Shown: positions 1 to 7,100, counted from the stretch's first letter. The stretch: DNA of 9,483 nt from CAYSHJ01 sp964589725 (GCA_964589725.1 CAZPUJ010000392.1:1-9483), one strand, 5' to 3'. A program made the numbers and translations. Notes: generated by a model not told the origin, from the letters alone.

Positions 1-769
1 GACGTGGTGTGCCACCGGGAGCACCCGCGCCGGGACGTCCACCGCCAGGGCCGCCGAAGCCTCCGCCTTGCGGGAAGTCGAACTTCTTGCCCTGCAGTTT
101 TTCCCAGGTCGCATTCTGATCGGCGGTGAGTACCGCCAGGAGGTCGGCGTTCTGCTTCTCTCGCGCTTCGCGGAACTTCTCGAACGCGGCGCGGCGTTCT
201 TCGTCGGAAGGTGGCGCACCACCGGCAGCGCCGCGGCCGAACGGAGAGTTCTGGCGAGCGTCCGCTTGAATCTTGGAAATCTTGTCTTTCTGCTCTTGTG
301 ACAGCTCCAACTTCCCTGCGACGTCGGCCGTCGCGATGGCCGCGACACCCTCACGCTGCAAGCGAAGTTCCTGGAGACGCTCGCTCTGCTTGGCATCGAG
401 AATCTTGCCGAGTTGCTCGATGATACTTTTATTCACTTCTTCGTTTTTCTCGCGGAACTCGTCCATTTTTTTCTGTCGTTCCTCTTCCTTGAGGTCGCGC
501 AGCTCCTGGAAGTTGAACGCGCCTTGACGGTCTTGCCGCATCTTGTCGGACAATTCGCGAATCTGTTTCTTCTGGTCGTCATTCAGACTCAATTCCTCTT
601 GGACTGCCGGAAGGGCCAGGAGCGCCGTGCTAGGCTGCATTCCTCCGCCTGGGCCAAAGCCTCCTCCGAATCCTCCACCTCGCGGCGGCCGGCCCTGATC
701 TTGGTTTTGGGCAAAGGCCACGGATGTCAACATCGCCAACACAAAACATGCTTCGAGAACACGTCTCAT
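1..769 (-). CDS. Secreted LTxxQ-motif (Spy/CpxP-like) glycine-rich protein, C-terminus cut by window edge
   Basis: The reading frame is open from the ATG at 769 to the left edge, giving 256 residues without a stop. AAAGGA lies 6 bases upstream of the start. Residues 1-20 form a signal peptide with a likely cut at AFA|Q (20/21), so the protein is exported. A glycine-rich stretch follows (about 30-43), then charged, probably helical sequence, then a second Gly/Pro-rich tail (about 235-256). Four L-x-x-x-Q motifs are visible: LNDDQ 62-66, LDAKQ 124-128, LSQEQ 156-160 and LTADQ 214-218. LTxxQ motifs mark the Spy/CpxP family of periplasmic helical chaperones and stress sensors; planctomycetes carry many larger relatives of unknown role. 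The two halves (about 59-140 and 153-231) look like copies of one unit. A chaperone or metal/stress-binding role in the periplasm is inference. No operon partner is visible, because the next gene upstream on this strand ends about 240 bases away. Confidence 0.85.
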   Translation of the reverse strand, partial: MRRVLEACFVLAMLTSVAFAQNQDQGRPPRGGGFGGGFGPGGGMQPSTALLALPAVQEELSLNDDQKKQIRELSDKMRQDRQGAFNFQELRDLKEEERQKKMDEFREKNEEVNKSIIEQLGKILDAKQSERLQELRLQREGVAAIATADVAGKLELSQEQKDKISKIQADARQNSPFGRGAAGGAPPSDEERRAAFEKFREAREKQNADLLAVLTADQNATWEKLQGKKFDFPQGGGFGGPGGGRPGAGAPGGTPR

Positions 770-1011
770 CTGAGTTCCTTTCCGACAACGGGGACAAATT
801 GCGAACAAGGCTCCGAGGCACCGGCAGTTCGCCGGTCCGATGCCGTTTTGCGTACGACTCGCCGGCGAGCCGGAAGCTCCACGATTGACAAAACTCGACC
901 GAAACTCCATCGCGGTTTAACAGACGGATGAAACCCGCCTCCCGCGAAAAAGTTTCGGGCGAGCGCTGTAACGACAAGAATCGGCGTCATGCCCTGAGAT
1001 TACAAAGTGGC
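770..1011. other. Non-coding gap and leader upstream of the LTxxQ gene
   Basis: This 242-base stretch lies between the stop of the NfeD gene and the start of the LTxxQ gene, both on the minus strand. It holds a 6-bp perfect hairpin (820-836, ACCGGC/GCCGGT, 5-base loop) and a 12-bp palindrome CTCGCCGGCGAG at 858-869. Neither is followed by a T-run, so I do not call a terminator. I see no convincing -35/-10 pair for the LTxxQ gene. Overlapping minus-strand frames here look non-coding. Confidence 0.5.
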
Positions 1012-3285
1012 TCATGCCTTGCGGACAACGACTTTATTCCCGACGACTTCGATGACGACGATCTTTTCGCCCGGATCAATGAAGTCCCCTTGGCTTTGGA
1101 CGTCGATCATTTGCTCGCCGAACCGTGCCTTGCCGGCGGGACGGAGCGTCGTCAAGGCCTCCCCTTCCTGGTGCAGCAAAATCTCAAGCCCCGCGGCCGC
1201 CACGCCCCCAAGCACGTCGGGACGCAGGCGCGGAGCATCGACATCGGAGGCTCCCGACAGATTGGGTGGCGTCAGAATCAGGTGTTTGAGGATCGGCATC
1301 TCCGGCAGGTAGCGGCTGACGAGAGCTCCGACTCCGATAACCGAGATCAGGGCGAGGCTTAACGTGCCCAAGTTCTGAGTCATCTGGGACAGCTCGGAAT
1401 TCGTCGTCGGCAGCACGAATGTCTGACTGGCCAACAGCAGCGAGGCGAAGATCGCCAACGCTCCCGACACACCAAAAATGCCAAAGCCGGGAACAACAAA
1501 AATCTCCATCAGGATCAACACGACGCCGAACAGGAACAGCACGATTTCCAGCACGTCGGCCGTGCCACCCAGGAAGTGGCTCCAGAAGAACAGCATGAAA
1601 CACAACGCGGACGCGATCCCGAAGAACGACGTCAGTGTGTGTAATTCGATGTAAATGAAAGCCATGCCGGCGATGAGCAGCAGCGCCGCGATGCCCGGTC
1701 GGTTGAGCGTCCAGACCAACGTGTCGACCCACGTCCGGCCGACGGCCTGCGGGATTTCGCCTTCGGGAAGGCCGAGTCGCTGACGCAGTTCGTCTTCGTC
1801 CGCCACAGGCGCTTCCGCCAGTTTCAGTTCGTGTGCTCGTTGCCCATCGACAGTCAGCAAGTTGTCCCCCAGGCATTCTGGGACGATGCGGCCTTTGATC
1901 CACTCGCCGTTGGCGACGTGGATTTCCTCGTCCGTCAGGTAATTGATTCGGCCGGTGTCTCGATGCGTGACTTGAAAGACGTCCAGGTCTTTGTCGGCCA
2001 TTGCTTCGCACAAGCCAGGAGGCCGTTTTTTCAATTCCGCGAGTATTCTGAGATCGGCACGCAACGGACTCAGGATCTTTTCAGGAGCACGCTCAAATGG
2101 CTGGCCAGGACGCATCTCAATGGGCCCGGCGTCGCCAATGGTCGCCGTTTTCTGCATGATGATTTCGTCGCAACCCAGCGCGACGATCGCCGCGCCGCTC
2201 AACGCTCGTTTCGGCACATACGCGATTGTCCGAACTTTCTTTTCGTCCAGATGCGCGATTTCGTACGCGATTCCCTTACTCGAGTCCAGAAACCCTCCGG
2301 GTGAGTCGATTTCGAAGATGATCAAATTGATGTTGAGTGCCTGCGCACGCCGGATTTCGCGCGAGACGAAACCTTGCAGGATCGGCTCGATCGTTTCGTC
2401 GATCTTGATGCGGATGACTCGCGGCGTTTCGCCGGAGGTCGCGCTCTCACGCAAGTATTCGCGCGGAAAGTTGTACAAGTCCGCGAGGTCACTGCGTTTC
2501 TCGACGGTCTGCGTCACCAGCACGTCCAACGCGCGCGCTCGACTGCCAGTGAACAGTCCCAACGCGCCTGCCTCTTTGATGGTCGAGACGTCTTGGATCA
2601 CCACCTTGTTGTCCAGCAGCCGGCGATGTTCGTCCGATGTGACGATGCGACTTTCGGTCCCTTTGCGACCGTCGACCTCGGACTCAAGTTTAACCTTGAG
2701 GACCGTCTTCTGCGGGTCCATCAAGCCGGTGACGAGTGCGGTGTTGAGCTTCGGGTTCAGCCGCTTCTCGACCAACGACAACACGAACTGCTGCTCTTCG
2801 TCATCCAGCGCCTTGCCGCGGCCAATGTCTCCCAGCTCGGTGTCTGGATGCATCACGATCTCTTTGCAAGCGAGCGCGAGGATGACGTTGTAGCCGTCGA
2901 GCCGCTTCTTGTCCTTCGGTTCGGGAATCCACGCGACGGTGCGCAATTGGGCGAACTTCGCGGACGTCAACTCCTTCGCCAAGTCACGCACCTGACCGAA
3001 GCGGCTGGTACCGGGGCCGATCTCCAGCACCAAAATGGCAGCTAGGCCTTCCTGCTCGGCCTGCTGTTGGAGGTTGCGGGCTGCGTTGAGCACTTTGGCC
3101 TGCACGGCGTCACTGAGCGGACTGCCGACCGTGAGGTACACCGCCAACGGTGCTTTCGGCACCGCTGGTTTCTGCTCGGCCAATTCGTCCGCCTGTGAAC
3201 GAACCGCCCAAAGAGCACCACCCAGGCCAAACGAACCACAAATGGCCCAGAAGCCAAGCCACCAAACACTGCGCAAGGAACTCAC
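1012..3285 (-). CDS. NfeD family membrane-bound ClpP-class serine protease (tandem ClpP-like domains, TM block, OB domain)
   Basis: A 757-residue protein. The start is a GTG at 3285 with GAGGGG about 7 bases upstream; no nearby in-frame ATG exists. An N-terminal hydrophobic segment (8-28) acts as signal peptide or anchor. Two ClpP/SppA-fold units follow: 48-158 and 289-400. The second has the oxyanion-type motif EIDSPGG (325-331), a candidate nucleophile Ser363 in ALSGAA, and Lys403 about 40 residues on, matching the Ser-Lys dyad known from the archaeal homologue PH1510. The first copy aligns (EIGPG 88-92; ALAC 137-140 against ALGC 369-372) but has Gly131 where Ser363 stands. Hydrophobic segments at about 530-550, 552-572, 577-600 and 602-622, with another near 640-658, form the membrane block. 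Residues 690-757 (LRPAGKARFG, then FIDPGEKIVVIEVVGNKVVV) are the NfeD OB-fold. The family is thought to cut or organise membrane proteins with stomatin/flotillin partners; no stomatin gene is in this window. Transcription probably starts at the promoter at 3346-3375. Confidence 0.93.
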   Translation of the reverse strand: MSSLRSVWWLGFWAICGSFGLGGALWAVRSQADELAEQKPAVPKAPLAVYLTVGSPLSDAVQAKVLNAARNLQQQAEQEGLAAILVLEIGPGTSRFGQVRDLAKELTSAKFAQLRTVAWIPEPKDKKRLDGYNVILALACKEIVMHPDTELGDIGRGKALDDEEQQFVLSLVEKRLNPKLNTALVTGLMDPQKTVLKVKLESEVDGRKGTESRIVTSDEHRRLLDNKVVIQDVSTIKEAGALGLFTGSRARALDVLVTQTVEKRSDLADLYNFPREYLRESATSGETPRVIRIKIDETIEPILQGFVSREIRRAQALNINLIIFEIDSPGGFLDSSKGIAYEIAHLDEKKVRTIAYVPKRALSGAAIVALGCDEIIMQKTATIGDAGPIEMRPGQPFERAPEKILSPLRADLRILAELKKRPPGLCEAMADKDLDVFQVTHRDTGRINYLTDEEIHVANGEWIKGRIVPECLGDNLLTVDGQRAHELKLAEAPVADEDELRQRLGLPEGEIPQAVGRTWVDTLVWTLNRPGIAALLLIAGMAFIYIELHTLTSFFGIASALCFMLFFWSHFLGGTADVLEIVLFLFGVVLILMEIFVVPGFGIFGVSGALAIFASLLLASQTFVLPTTNSELSQMTQNLGTLSLALISVIGVGALVSRYLPEMPILKHLILTPPNLSGASDVDAPRLRPDVLGGVAAAGLEILLHQEGEALTTLRPAGKARFGEQMIDVQSQGDFIDPGEKIVVIEVVGNKVVVRKA

Positions 3286-3345
3286 GATAGCACCCCTCGA
3301 TTCTCAGACTCAGGTCAACTTTAGCGATGGATGTGCGTGGAAGGG

Positions 3346-3375
3346 ATTATAGGAGGGTCGAAAAATGACCGTCAA
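3346..3375 (-). promoter_or_regulatory. Sigma70-like promoter for the NfeD gene
   Basis: Read on the minus strand, TTGACG (3375-3370) is followed by an 18-base spacer and a perfect TATAAT (3351-3346). Transcription would begin near 3339, leaving a leader of about 54 bases before the GTG at 3285. Five of six -35 bases and all six -10 bases match the consensus. Confidence 0.72.
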
Positions 3376-3678
3376 ATTGCTGCCCGTTGTCCAAGAGTCG
3401 TTCGTCGGCCGGACTGTAACCTTGGCCAAGGCTAATCGTCCCTGCCTCGGGACGAAACGTGTGCCGGTCGTCCGAGATTCGGCTCCGTCGTCGGAACCAG
3501 CCGGAATGGTTCGCAAGCGCTCCACAGATTCTGTTTCAGAAAATAGTGTAGACTTCCGTCCGAGAGAACGCCGCTCCGCGCGAAGTTGTCACGAACGAAC
3601 CCGTCAGTCCGTCCGAAGGGGTCACAAGGGAAAGAGGAATGATTCCGGTAAGACGATTCGCTCGAATGGTAAAACTGA

Positions 3679-3708
3679 TTGACGTTTTTCGAGAGCGGCC
3701 GTTAGCAT
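3679..3708 (+). promoter_or_regulatory. Candidate sigma70-like promoter for the DUF1559 gene
   Basis: TTGACG (3679-3684), an 18-base spacer and TAGCAT (3703-3708, four of six matches to TATAAT) face the DUF1559 gene. Transcription would begin near 3715 and give a leader of about 140 bases. The -35 element and spacer length are the same as in the divergent promoter at 3346-3375. The -10 is only moderate. Confidence 0.45.
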
Positions 3709-3724
3709 ATCTAAACCTTCCATC

Positions 3725-3789
3725 GAAGCCGTAGGAAGCAGGCTTCCCGAAGCCAAACAAGAACTTCGAGACTTGGATGGCCACCAAGT
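3725..3789 (+). promoter_or_regulatory. Possible structured 5' leader of the DUF1559 gene
   Basis: GAAGCC (3725-3730) and GAAGCC (3749-3754) can each pair with the single GGCTTC at 3741-3746, so two pairings exclude each other; GGAAGC (3734-3739) can also pair with GCTTCC (3742-3747). Further on, ACTTGG (3771-3776) and CCAAGT (3784-3789) form a 6-bp stem with a 7-base loop. These stems are short and no known riboswitch is recognised, so a regulatory role is only a possibility. Confidence 0.25.
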
Positions 3790-3856
3790 TCGTCCTCGCG
3801 GGGAAACCTTCTGTTCTCATACCTTGTGACTAATCTTCAAGCAAAGGAGCACCATT

Positions 3857-4885
3857 ATGGTCCAGAGACGCCAACGTCGTGGTTTCACCCTGATCGAATT
3901 GCTGGTAGTGATCTTCATCATCGCGATCTTGATCGCGATCTTGCTGCCCGCCGTCCAGCAGGCGCGCGAGGCCGCTCGCAGGTCGCAGTGCATCAATAAC
4001 CTCAAACAGATTGGGTTGGCCCTGCACAACTACGCCAACGTCCACAAGACCTTTCCGTCGGGAATGATTCAAGGTGTGCTGTTCACGAATATCACTCCGG
4101 CGACGGCCCAGAGGCAGACCGATCCCCTCGAAGCGACCCTGGCGAACTCCGCCACACTGGGTTACCACGGGACCAGTTGGATGCTGCAGATCCTGCCGCA
4201 AATGGACTACAAGCAAGGTTACAGGGATTGGAACTTCCTCCTCAACGTTCGTGACAACGGTCTGACCACCAGTACCACGTTCACCATCTTGCGACCGGCG
4301 CACCAAGACATCCCGGCTTTCTACTGTCCCACTCGCCGTAGTGACATGGCTGTGGAAAAACTGCCCAACGTGCGGCGCCTTGATCCGACGTGGGTCAAAG
4401 GCGGAAATGACTACGGTGGCTGTGCGGGCGGCAATCAGTTGATCGTCAATGACATCACACCGACGCGTGCCATGTACGCGTTGCTGCCGGATCAGATTCA
4501 AAATGACCTGATCTCGCAGTATTCGCCGTCGCCGTTGAATCGCGGCATCTTCACCGTCAACGGCAAGACACGCATCGCGGACATTTCTGACGGCACGAGC
4601 CAAGTCGTCATGGCCGGCGAAATGGCCCGATTGAACCATCCCACCCTGAACTTGTTGCAAAGCAGCGACGGCTGGGCCTGGGGGGGTATCTCCACGGTCT
4701 TTAGCAACCGCACGGGAATCAACAAGAACCTCCACTTCGATTCCCCCGCCAGCGAACACGATGGAGGAGCTAACTTCCTGTTCGCCGACGGTCGCAGCAC
4801 GATGTTAAACCAGAACCTGGACCTGAATATTTTCCGGTTGCTGGGAAGTATGGCCGATGGTCTCCCCGTAGGTGAGTTCGAGTAA
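3857..4885 (+). CDS. DUF1559 prepilin-like protein (N-terminal methylation motif, H-X9-DG C-terminus)
   Basis: A 342-residue protein. AAGGAG (3844-3849) sits 7 bases before the ATG. The N-terminus is a type IV prepilin/pseudopilin leader: basic residues, then G9|F10 TLIELLVV with Glu14 at mature position 5, then a hydrophobic helix to about residue 31. It continues with PAVQQAREAARRSQCINNLKQIG-type sequence, the DUF1559 (SBP_bac_10) hallmark. The C-terminus has His301, nine residues, then Asp311-Gly312 (HDGGANFLFADG), the H-X9-DG motif of prepilin-processing-associated planctomycete proteins. Cleavage by prepilin peptidase between Gly9 and Phe10 and placement in the envelope follow from the family; the molecular role is unknown. 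Planctomycete genomes carry large numbers of these genes. The gene stands alone: candidate promoter at 3679-3708, strong ribosome site, and an intrinsic terminator 24 bases after the stop. The next gene encodes a zinc-ribbon/beta-domain protein, a pairing I believe is common next to DUF1559 genes. Confidence 0.95.
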   Translation: MVQRRQRRGFTLIELLVVIFIIAILIAILLPAVQQAREAARRSQCINNLKQIGLALHNYANVHKTFPSGMIQGVLFTNITPATAQRQTDPLEATLANSATLGYHGTSWMLQILPQMDYKQGYRDWNFLLNVRDNGLTTSTTFTILRPAHQDIPAFYCPTRRSDMAVEKLPNVRRLDPTWVKGGNDYGGCAGGNQLIVNDITPTRAMYALLPDQIQNDLISQYSPSPLNRGIFTVNGKTRIADISDGTSQVVMAGEMARLNHPTLNLLQSSDGWAWGGISTVFSNRTGINKNLHFDSPASEHDGGANFLFADGRSTMLNQNLDLNIFRLLGSMADGLPVGEFE

Positions 4886-4908
4886 CGCACGGTAGACAAT
4901 TCTCGCAT

Positions 4909-4966
4909 GAGGCAGCTTTCGGAACGAGACTGTTGCGAGAGCTGCCTCTTTCCATTTCTGTATTTT
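4909..4966 (+). terminator. Intrinsic terminator after the DUF1559 gene
   Basis: GAGGCAGCT (4909-4917) and AGCTGCCTC (4940-4948) pair perfectly over 9 bp. The stem extends inward by one G-U and three further pairs, leaving a 14-base loop. A T-rich tail follows (TTTCCATTTCTGTATTTT, 4949-4966). The T-tract is only on the right, so it works for plus-strand transcription and should separate the DUF1559 gene from the next gene. Confidence 0.85.
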
Positions 4967-5057
4967 CAGTCCGGTGCCGATCGCGCTGTCGACGTTTAGC
5001 CGGCCGAATCATGACGAACCGCACTTGCTGGCGGAATGACTCCCAGGAGTTTGCGCC

Positions 5058-6152
5058 ATGACCATTCGCTATGAATGCGAGCAATGCGGAGCGACGCTCA
5101 AGATCAAAGACGACTTGGCCGGAAAACCCGGAAAGTGTCCCAAGTGCAAATCAGCTTTCACGATACCGGAGCTTCCTGACAAGTCGTCCGAGGACGTCGG
5201 ACAGGACGATGGACCTGTGGACAGCGAGAGCGAACTCGCCACGTTCACGAAGACCTCGGCCGGCCGTGAAGTTTTCGACGTCGACGAATTTCTGATGAGT
5301 GACGGCGAATTGGAGGCGGGCACAAGGCCCAAGAAAAACAAGTCCGCGCCTTCCCGGACAACCTTCGACAAGGACGACTTGCTCGCGGACGAGCCGCACG
5401 AGAAACCGAAAGGTGCAAAGACGAAGTCCGCATCGACGCCGGTTGATTCCGATTCCGAGGACGTCTTTCAGATTCGCCGTAGCGAAACGGCGGCGTCGTC
5501 CAAACCCAAATACACCCTGCCACCAGGACTCGCTGAGGAAGTAGCGACGGCTCCAGCTTCGTCGCGTCGACCGCCGGGAACGACTTCCGCTGGCACCGCC
5601 TCGAACATTGCGGGAGACTTGCTTTCCAAATCCGGCAAGAAGGGGAAGAAGACCTGGACCGACGGCGACGCTGTGGAGTCCGACGAAGCGGGTTTCGACT
5701 GGGCGGGGCTGGGCCGCTTCCTCTTTTTGAAAATCGCGCCCATGGCCTTGGGGGCCGTCGTTGTAGTTGTGCTACTGGGCTGGACGGCCAGCTCGATGAT
5801 GGCCGGAAAGTCGTTAGTTCCGGAACTGGGCCGAGTGACCGGAAGCGTTTCGCTTGATGGCAAGCCACTCACCGGGGTCGAAGTCTGGTTCCATCCAATC
5901 CGTAGCCCTCGAGATAAACTCGATAAGTCCCCAAAGGCCAGCTCGTCGATGGGAATGACAAACGATTCGGGAAAGTATGAGCTGACCTACGATAAGGACA
6001 ACATGGGGGCAGCCGTTGGACAGTGCCGCGTCGTAGTCGCAGGATTGGGTCGCAAGGAAATCCCTGTGAAATACTCGGATCGGGAGTCGAAATTGGTCAA
6101 AGAAGTCAAACTCGGAAGGCAAGAGATCCCATTGGAATTGCAGTCGGACTAA
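5058..6152 (+). CDS. Zinc-ribbon / single-TM / C-terminal beta-domain protein
   Basis: A 364-residue protein. AGGAG (5045-5049) lies 8 bases before the ATG. Residues 3-37 form an MJ0042-like zinc ribbon with Cys7-X2-Cys10 and Cys27-X2-Cys30, presumably binding one zinc ion. A long acidic and Ser/Lys-rich linker (about 38-215) looks disordered. One transmembrane helix spans about 221-244. The C-terminal part (about 255-364; ELGRVTGSVSLDGKPLTGVE, then SGKYELTY and QCRVVVAG) resembles the carboxypeptidase-regulatory/transthyretin-like beta-sandwich found in many short planctomycete lipoproteins. Here that fold is tethered through a membrane helix and not a lipid. With the basic KKGKK (194-198) before the helix, the positive-inside rule puts the zinc ribbon in the cytoplasm and the beta domain outside it. 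Function unknown; a link between cytoplasmic and envelope partners is inference. It follows the DUF1559 gene but is separated from it by a strong terminator. Confidence 0.9.
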   Translation: MTIRYECEQCGATLKIKDDLAGKPGKCPKCKSAFTIPELPDKSSEDVGQDDGPVDSESELATFTKTSAGREVFDVDEFLMSDGELEAGTRPKKNKSAPSRTTFDKDDLLADEPHEKPKGAKTKSASTPVDSDSEDVFQIRRSETAASSKPKYTLPPGLAEEVATAPASSRRPPGTTSAGTASNIAGDLLSKSGKKGKKTWTDGDAVESDEAGFDWAGLGRFLFLKIAPMALGAVVVVVLLGWTASSMMAGKSLVPELGRVTGSVSLDGKPLTGVEVWFHPIRSPRDKLDKSPKASSSMGMTNDSGKYELTYDKDNMGAAVGQCRVVVAGLGRKEIPVKYSDRESKLVKEVKLGRQEIPLELQSD

Positions 6153-6314
6153 GACCGATCTCCACGGGATCGAATTCCTCGCGGTGACCTTGTTTTCCAT
6201 CCTTCCGTGCCAGCGGGTTCTTGGTCATCGCGTGATTGCCGGGGCCAGCGACGTGACATGAATATTTTTCCGTATCGTCTTTTCGATCAGGCTCCGCCAC
6301 GTGCCCTCGACTCG

Positions 6315-7100
6315 ATGGCAAGATGCCGAAGGACGGTTATTGCCCTCCTCGTGGCTGTCGCGTTCGGCCCGTGGGGTTGCGCGTCCACGCGCGACCTCGC
6401 CGCGGAGCGACATGCGAAAGCCGTCCAAGCGCTCCTCGATTTGGGAGCTGAAGTCCGCGATGCCGAAGACGAGTTCGCTCACGAGCGTGGCACGTTCGTG
6501 CTCCTTTTTCGCGAGCACTTTACGCGCGAAGGACACATCGAGGACAAGGTTCTGGCGTTAATCCGCGACATTCAGGCTTGCTTTCTGGGGCTGAGAAATA
6601 CGCCGATCAGCGATGAAGGGTTGTCTCCCTTGACGCGCTTGACCGACCTGCGACTGGTCAGTTTGTACAACACGCGGATCACGGACCAAGGCCTGGTCGT
6701 GCTCGCACGGTCGCCGTACGTGCGACTCTTGACATTGAATTGGACGAGTATCACCGACGACGGCTTGGTGGCTTTGGAATCCATGCCGTCGCTACGCATG
6801 CTATATCTCGGTGATACCAGCATCACGGACCAAGGGCTCGCGCATTTGGCCAAGATGCCGCAACTGGAGGCCTTGAAGTTCACGCGGCTGCCGGTGACCG
6901 ATGACGGGTTGAAATTGTTGGCCACGATGCCTCGGCTGCGGTTTCTCGGGATGAATGAAACTCAGGTCACCGATGCCGGATTGACGCATCTCGAAGGGTT
7001 GCCGAAGTTGGGTTACCTTGATGTGCAGGGAACCGAAATCTCCGAAGCGGCGATCGAGGAATTCCAAAAGCGGCATCCGAAATGCCAAGTCGTCCGCTGA
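6315..7100 (+). CDS. Leucine-rich-repeat lipoprotein
   Basis: A 261-residue product from the chosen ATG at 6315. That start gives a short basic n-region (MARCRR), a hydrophobic core (7-18) and Cys22 in PWGC followed by AST, read as a lipoprotein signal, though Pro and Trp at -3 and -2 are not typical of a lipobox. In-frame alternatives are ATG 6258 and GTG 6207; none has a clear ribosome site, and both would place the hydrophobic segment unusually far from the start. After a helical stretch (about 25-90), residues 98-241 are six exact 24-residue leucine-rich repeats of the form (I/V)(T/S)DxGLxxL...L.xL, and a seventh partial one ends at the C-terminus. Such repeats make a curved solenoid for protein binding. 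LRR proteins are abundant in planctomycetes; the partner is unknown. The gene starts 162 bases after the zinc-ribbon gene and may have its own promoter, which I could not identify. Confidence 0.88.
   Translation: MARCRRTVIALLVAVAFGPWGCASTRDLAAERHAKAVQALLDLGAEVRDAEDEFAHERGTFVLLFREHFTREGHIEDKVLALIRDIQACFLGLRNTPISDEGLSPLTRLTDLRLVSLYNTRITDQGLVVLARSPYVRLLTLNWTSITDDGLVALESMPSLRMLYLGDTSITDQGLAHLAKMPQLEALKFTRLPVTDDGLKLLATMPRLRFLGMNETQVTDAGLTHLEGLPKLGYLDVQGTEISEAAIEEFQKRHPKCQVVR
6606..7097 (+). repeat. Array of 24-residue leucine-rich repeats (72-base period) within the LRR lipoprotein gene
   Basis: Repeat units begin at residues 98, 122, 146, 170, 194 and 218, each exactly 24 residues, and a truncated seventh begins at 242. 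Each opens with ISDEGL, ITDQGL, ITDDGL, ITDQGL, VTDDGL, VTDAGL and finally ISEAAI. The DNA copies have diverged, so this is an old protein-level repeat and not a recent tandem expansion. Confidence 0.9.

Larger units (their letters stand above)
3286..3856. other. Long divergent intergenic region between the NfeD and DUF1559 genes
   Basis: These 571 bases separate two divergently transcribed genes. They hold a minus-strand promoter (3346-3375), a plus-strand candidate promoter (3679-3708) and possible leader hairpins (3725-3754 and 3771-3789). The middle part (about 3380-3670) shows nothing I can name. Open frames cross it on both strands, but their products are Arg/Ser-rich without domain character, and I treat them as non-coding. 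Confidence 0.6.

Noticed and set aside
820..869. GC-rich hairpin and palindrome considered as a terminator or operator upstream of the LTxxQ gene.
   Set aside because: No T-run follows on either strand and no repeat of the palindrome elsewhere in the window supports a binding site.
1991..2893. A 300-residue plus-strand frame opposite the NfeD gene.
   Set aside because: It lies wholly inside a confidently identified NfeD coding region and its translation is Ser/Arg-rich with no family features.
3365..3682. A 105-residue plus-strand frame with an excellent AGGAGG ribosome site at 3351-3356.
   Set aside because: The ribosome-like sequence is the complement of the region beside the minus-strand TATAAT. 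The product is Arg/Ser-rich without domains, and the frame covers an intergenic promoter region.
3920..3943. An exact 12-bp tandem repeat ATCGCGATCTTG x2 in the DUF1559 gene.
   Set aside because: It encodes IAIL-IAIL in the standard prepilin helix, whose length matches the usual family pattern, so it reflects similar codons and not an inserted repeat.
3830..4759. A 309-residue minus-strand frame opposite the DUF1559 gene.
   Set aside because: The plus strand encodes a clear DUF1559 protein with both terminal motifs; the antisense product has no recognisable domain and is a shadow of codon bias.
6156..6172. A hairpin CGATC/GATCG just after the zinc-ribbon gene, considered as a terminator.
   Set aside because: The stem is only 5 bp, and no T-run follows directly.
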